DNA from: Nostoc sp. CHAB 5715
GTDB lineage: Bacteria; Cyanobacteriota; Cyanobacteriia; Cyanobacteriales; Nostocaceae
DNA length: 5,438 bases
Assembly: GCF_020829685.1 (NCBI RefSeq)
Contig: NZ_JAIVFR010000502.1
Span: 1-5,438, forward strand
Direction of reading: 5' to 3'
The position numbers and the translations under genes are program-made. Under the pieces are notes generated by a model. That model worked only from the letters and a program-made list of their open reading frames with translations, was not told where the DNA came from and ran no database searches. Shown here in pieces: positions 5,304-5,438 of the stretch (positions are counted from its first letter, which is position 1; each line of letters opens with the position of its first letter).

Positions 5304-5438
5304 CTACTGAGCAGTATGCATCTTCATCAAATCGGTAAATATTAGCCAAATAGTCAAAAGCAAATAAAAATAAAGTATCACATCGATGATTACCGCCTTC
5401 AAACAGCTACGAGTTAACATTTTCCAACATTGTTCAGA
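5304..5438 (-). CDS. Possible small single-span membrane protein, open at the right edge
   Basis: On the minus strand a frame enters from the window edge and stops at 5306-5304 after 44 codons. It contains 'AVIIDVILYFYLLLTIWLIF' (codons 15-34), one strong transmembrane segment, followed by a short polar tail TDLMKMHTAQ. It could be the C-terminus of a larger membrane protein continuing beyond 5438, or a 38-residue protein starting at the ATG 5420-5418, preceded by only a weak TGGA. I do not recognise the family. The hairpin repeat begins right at its stop, which fits the end of a gene, but an AT-rich chance frame cannot be excluded. Confidence 0.35.
   Translation of the reverse strand, partial: SEQCWKMLTRSCLKAVIIDVILYFYLLLTIWLIFTDLMKMHTAQ

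Overview
The window looks like chromosomal DNA from a filamentous, Nostoc-like cyanobacterium. Three perfect HIP1 octamers (GCGATCGC) sit inside genes at 476-483, 4684-4691 and 4816-4823. There are two arrays of the 7-bp CCCTACT/CCCCACT type that Nostoc and Calothrix carry as STRR repeats. The protein families also fit, and base composition is moderately AT-rich throughout.

Layout: the left edge holds what looks like the last piece of a broken transposase (plus strand). It runs into the 3' end of a minus-strand gene for a 437-residue membrane-anchored P-loop GTPase with a DUF697/YcjF-type C-terminus (86-1399). A 330-bp spacer follows, then a compact two-gene plus-strand module (1730-2447). 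I read this as a toxin-antitoxin pair: a 103-residue antitoxin-like protein, then a 132-residue protein of the DUF6516/TumE toxin family. The module is framed by two imperfect direct repeats of about 92 bp (1434-1524 and 2441-2532).

From about 2450 to 3450 the DNA is a graveyard. An 80-odd-bp unassigned stretch is followed by a headless plus-strand pseudogene (2685-3290). A MITE-like element of about 125 bp (2815-2939), with 25-bp terminal inverted repeats and its own heptamer array, is inserted in it. The pseudogene ends abruptly against another short minus-strand coding remnant (3247-3438).

Order returns at 3452. A minus-strand pair, a GNAT acetyltransferase (3933-4346) followed 46 bp later by a VOC/glyoxalase-fold protein (3452-3886), is probably one transcript. 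Across a 151-bp divergent spacer lies a plus-strand dienelactone-hydrolase-family alpha/beta hydrolase (best start 4498, end 5253). Beyond it are a small hairpin repeat and an open minus-strand frame with one membrane segment that runs off the right edge.

The housekeeping-like genes show no obvious shared pathway. The striking part is 1430-3440: a toxin-antitoxin module embedded in repeats and decayed genes, a typical accessory-island setting. I did not find a clearly new multi-gene system. The nearest candidate is the toxin-antitoxin pair, whose antitoxin has no recognisable DNA-binding fold, together with its flanking repeats.
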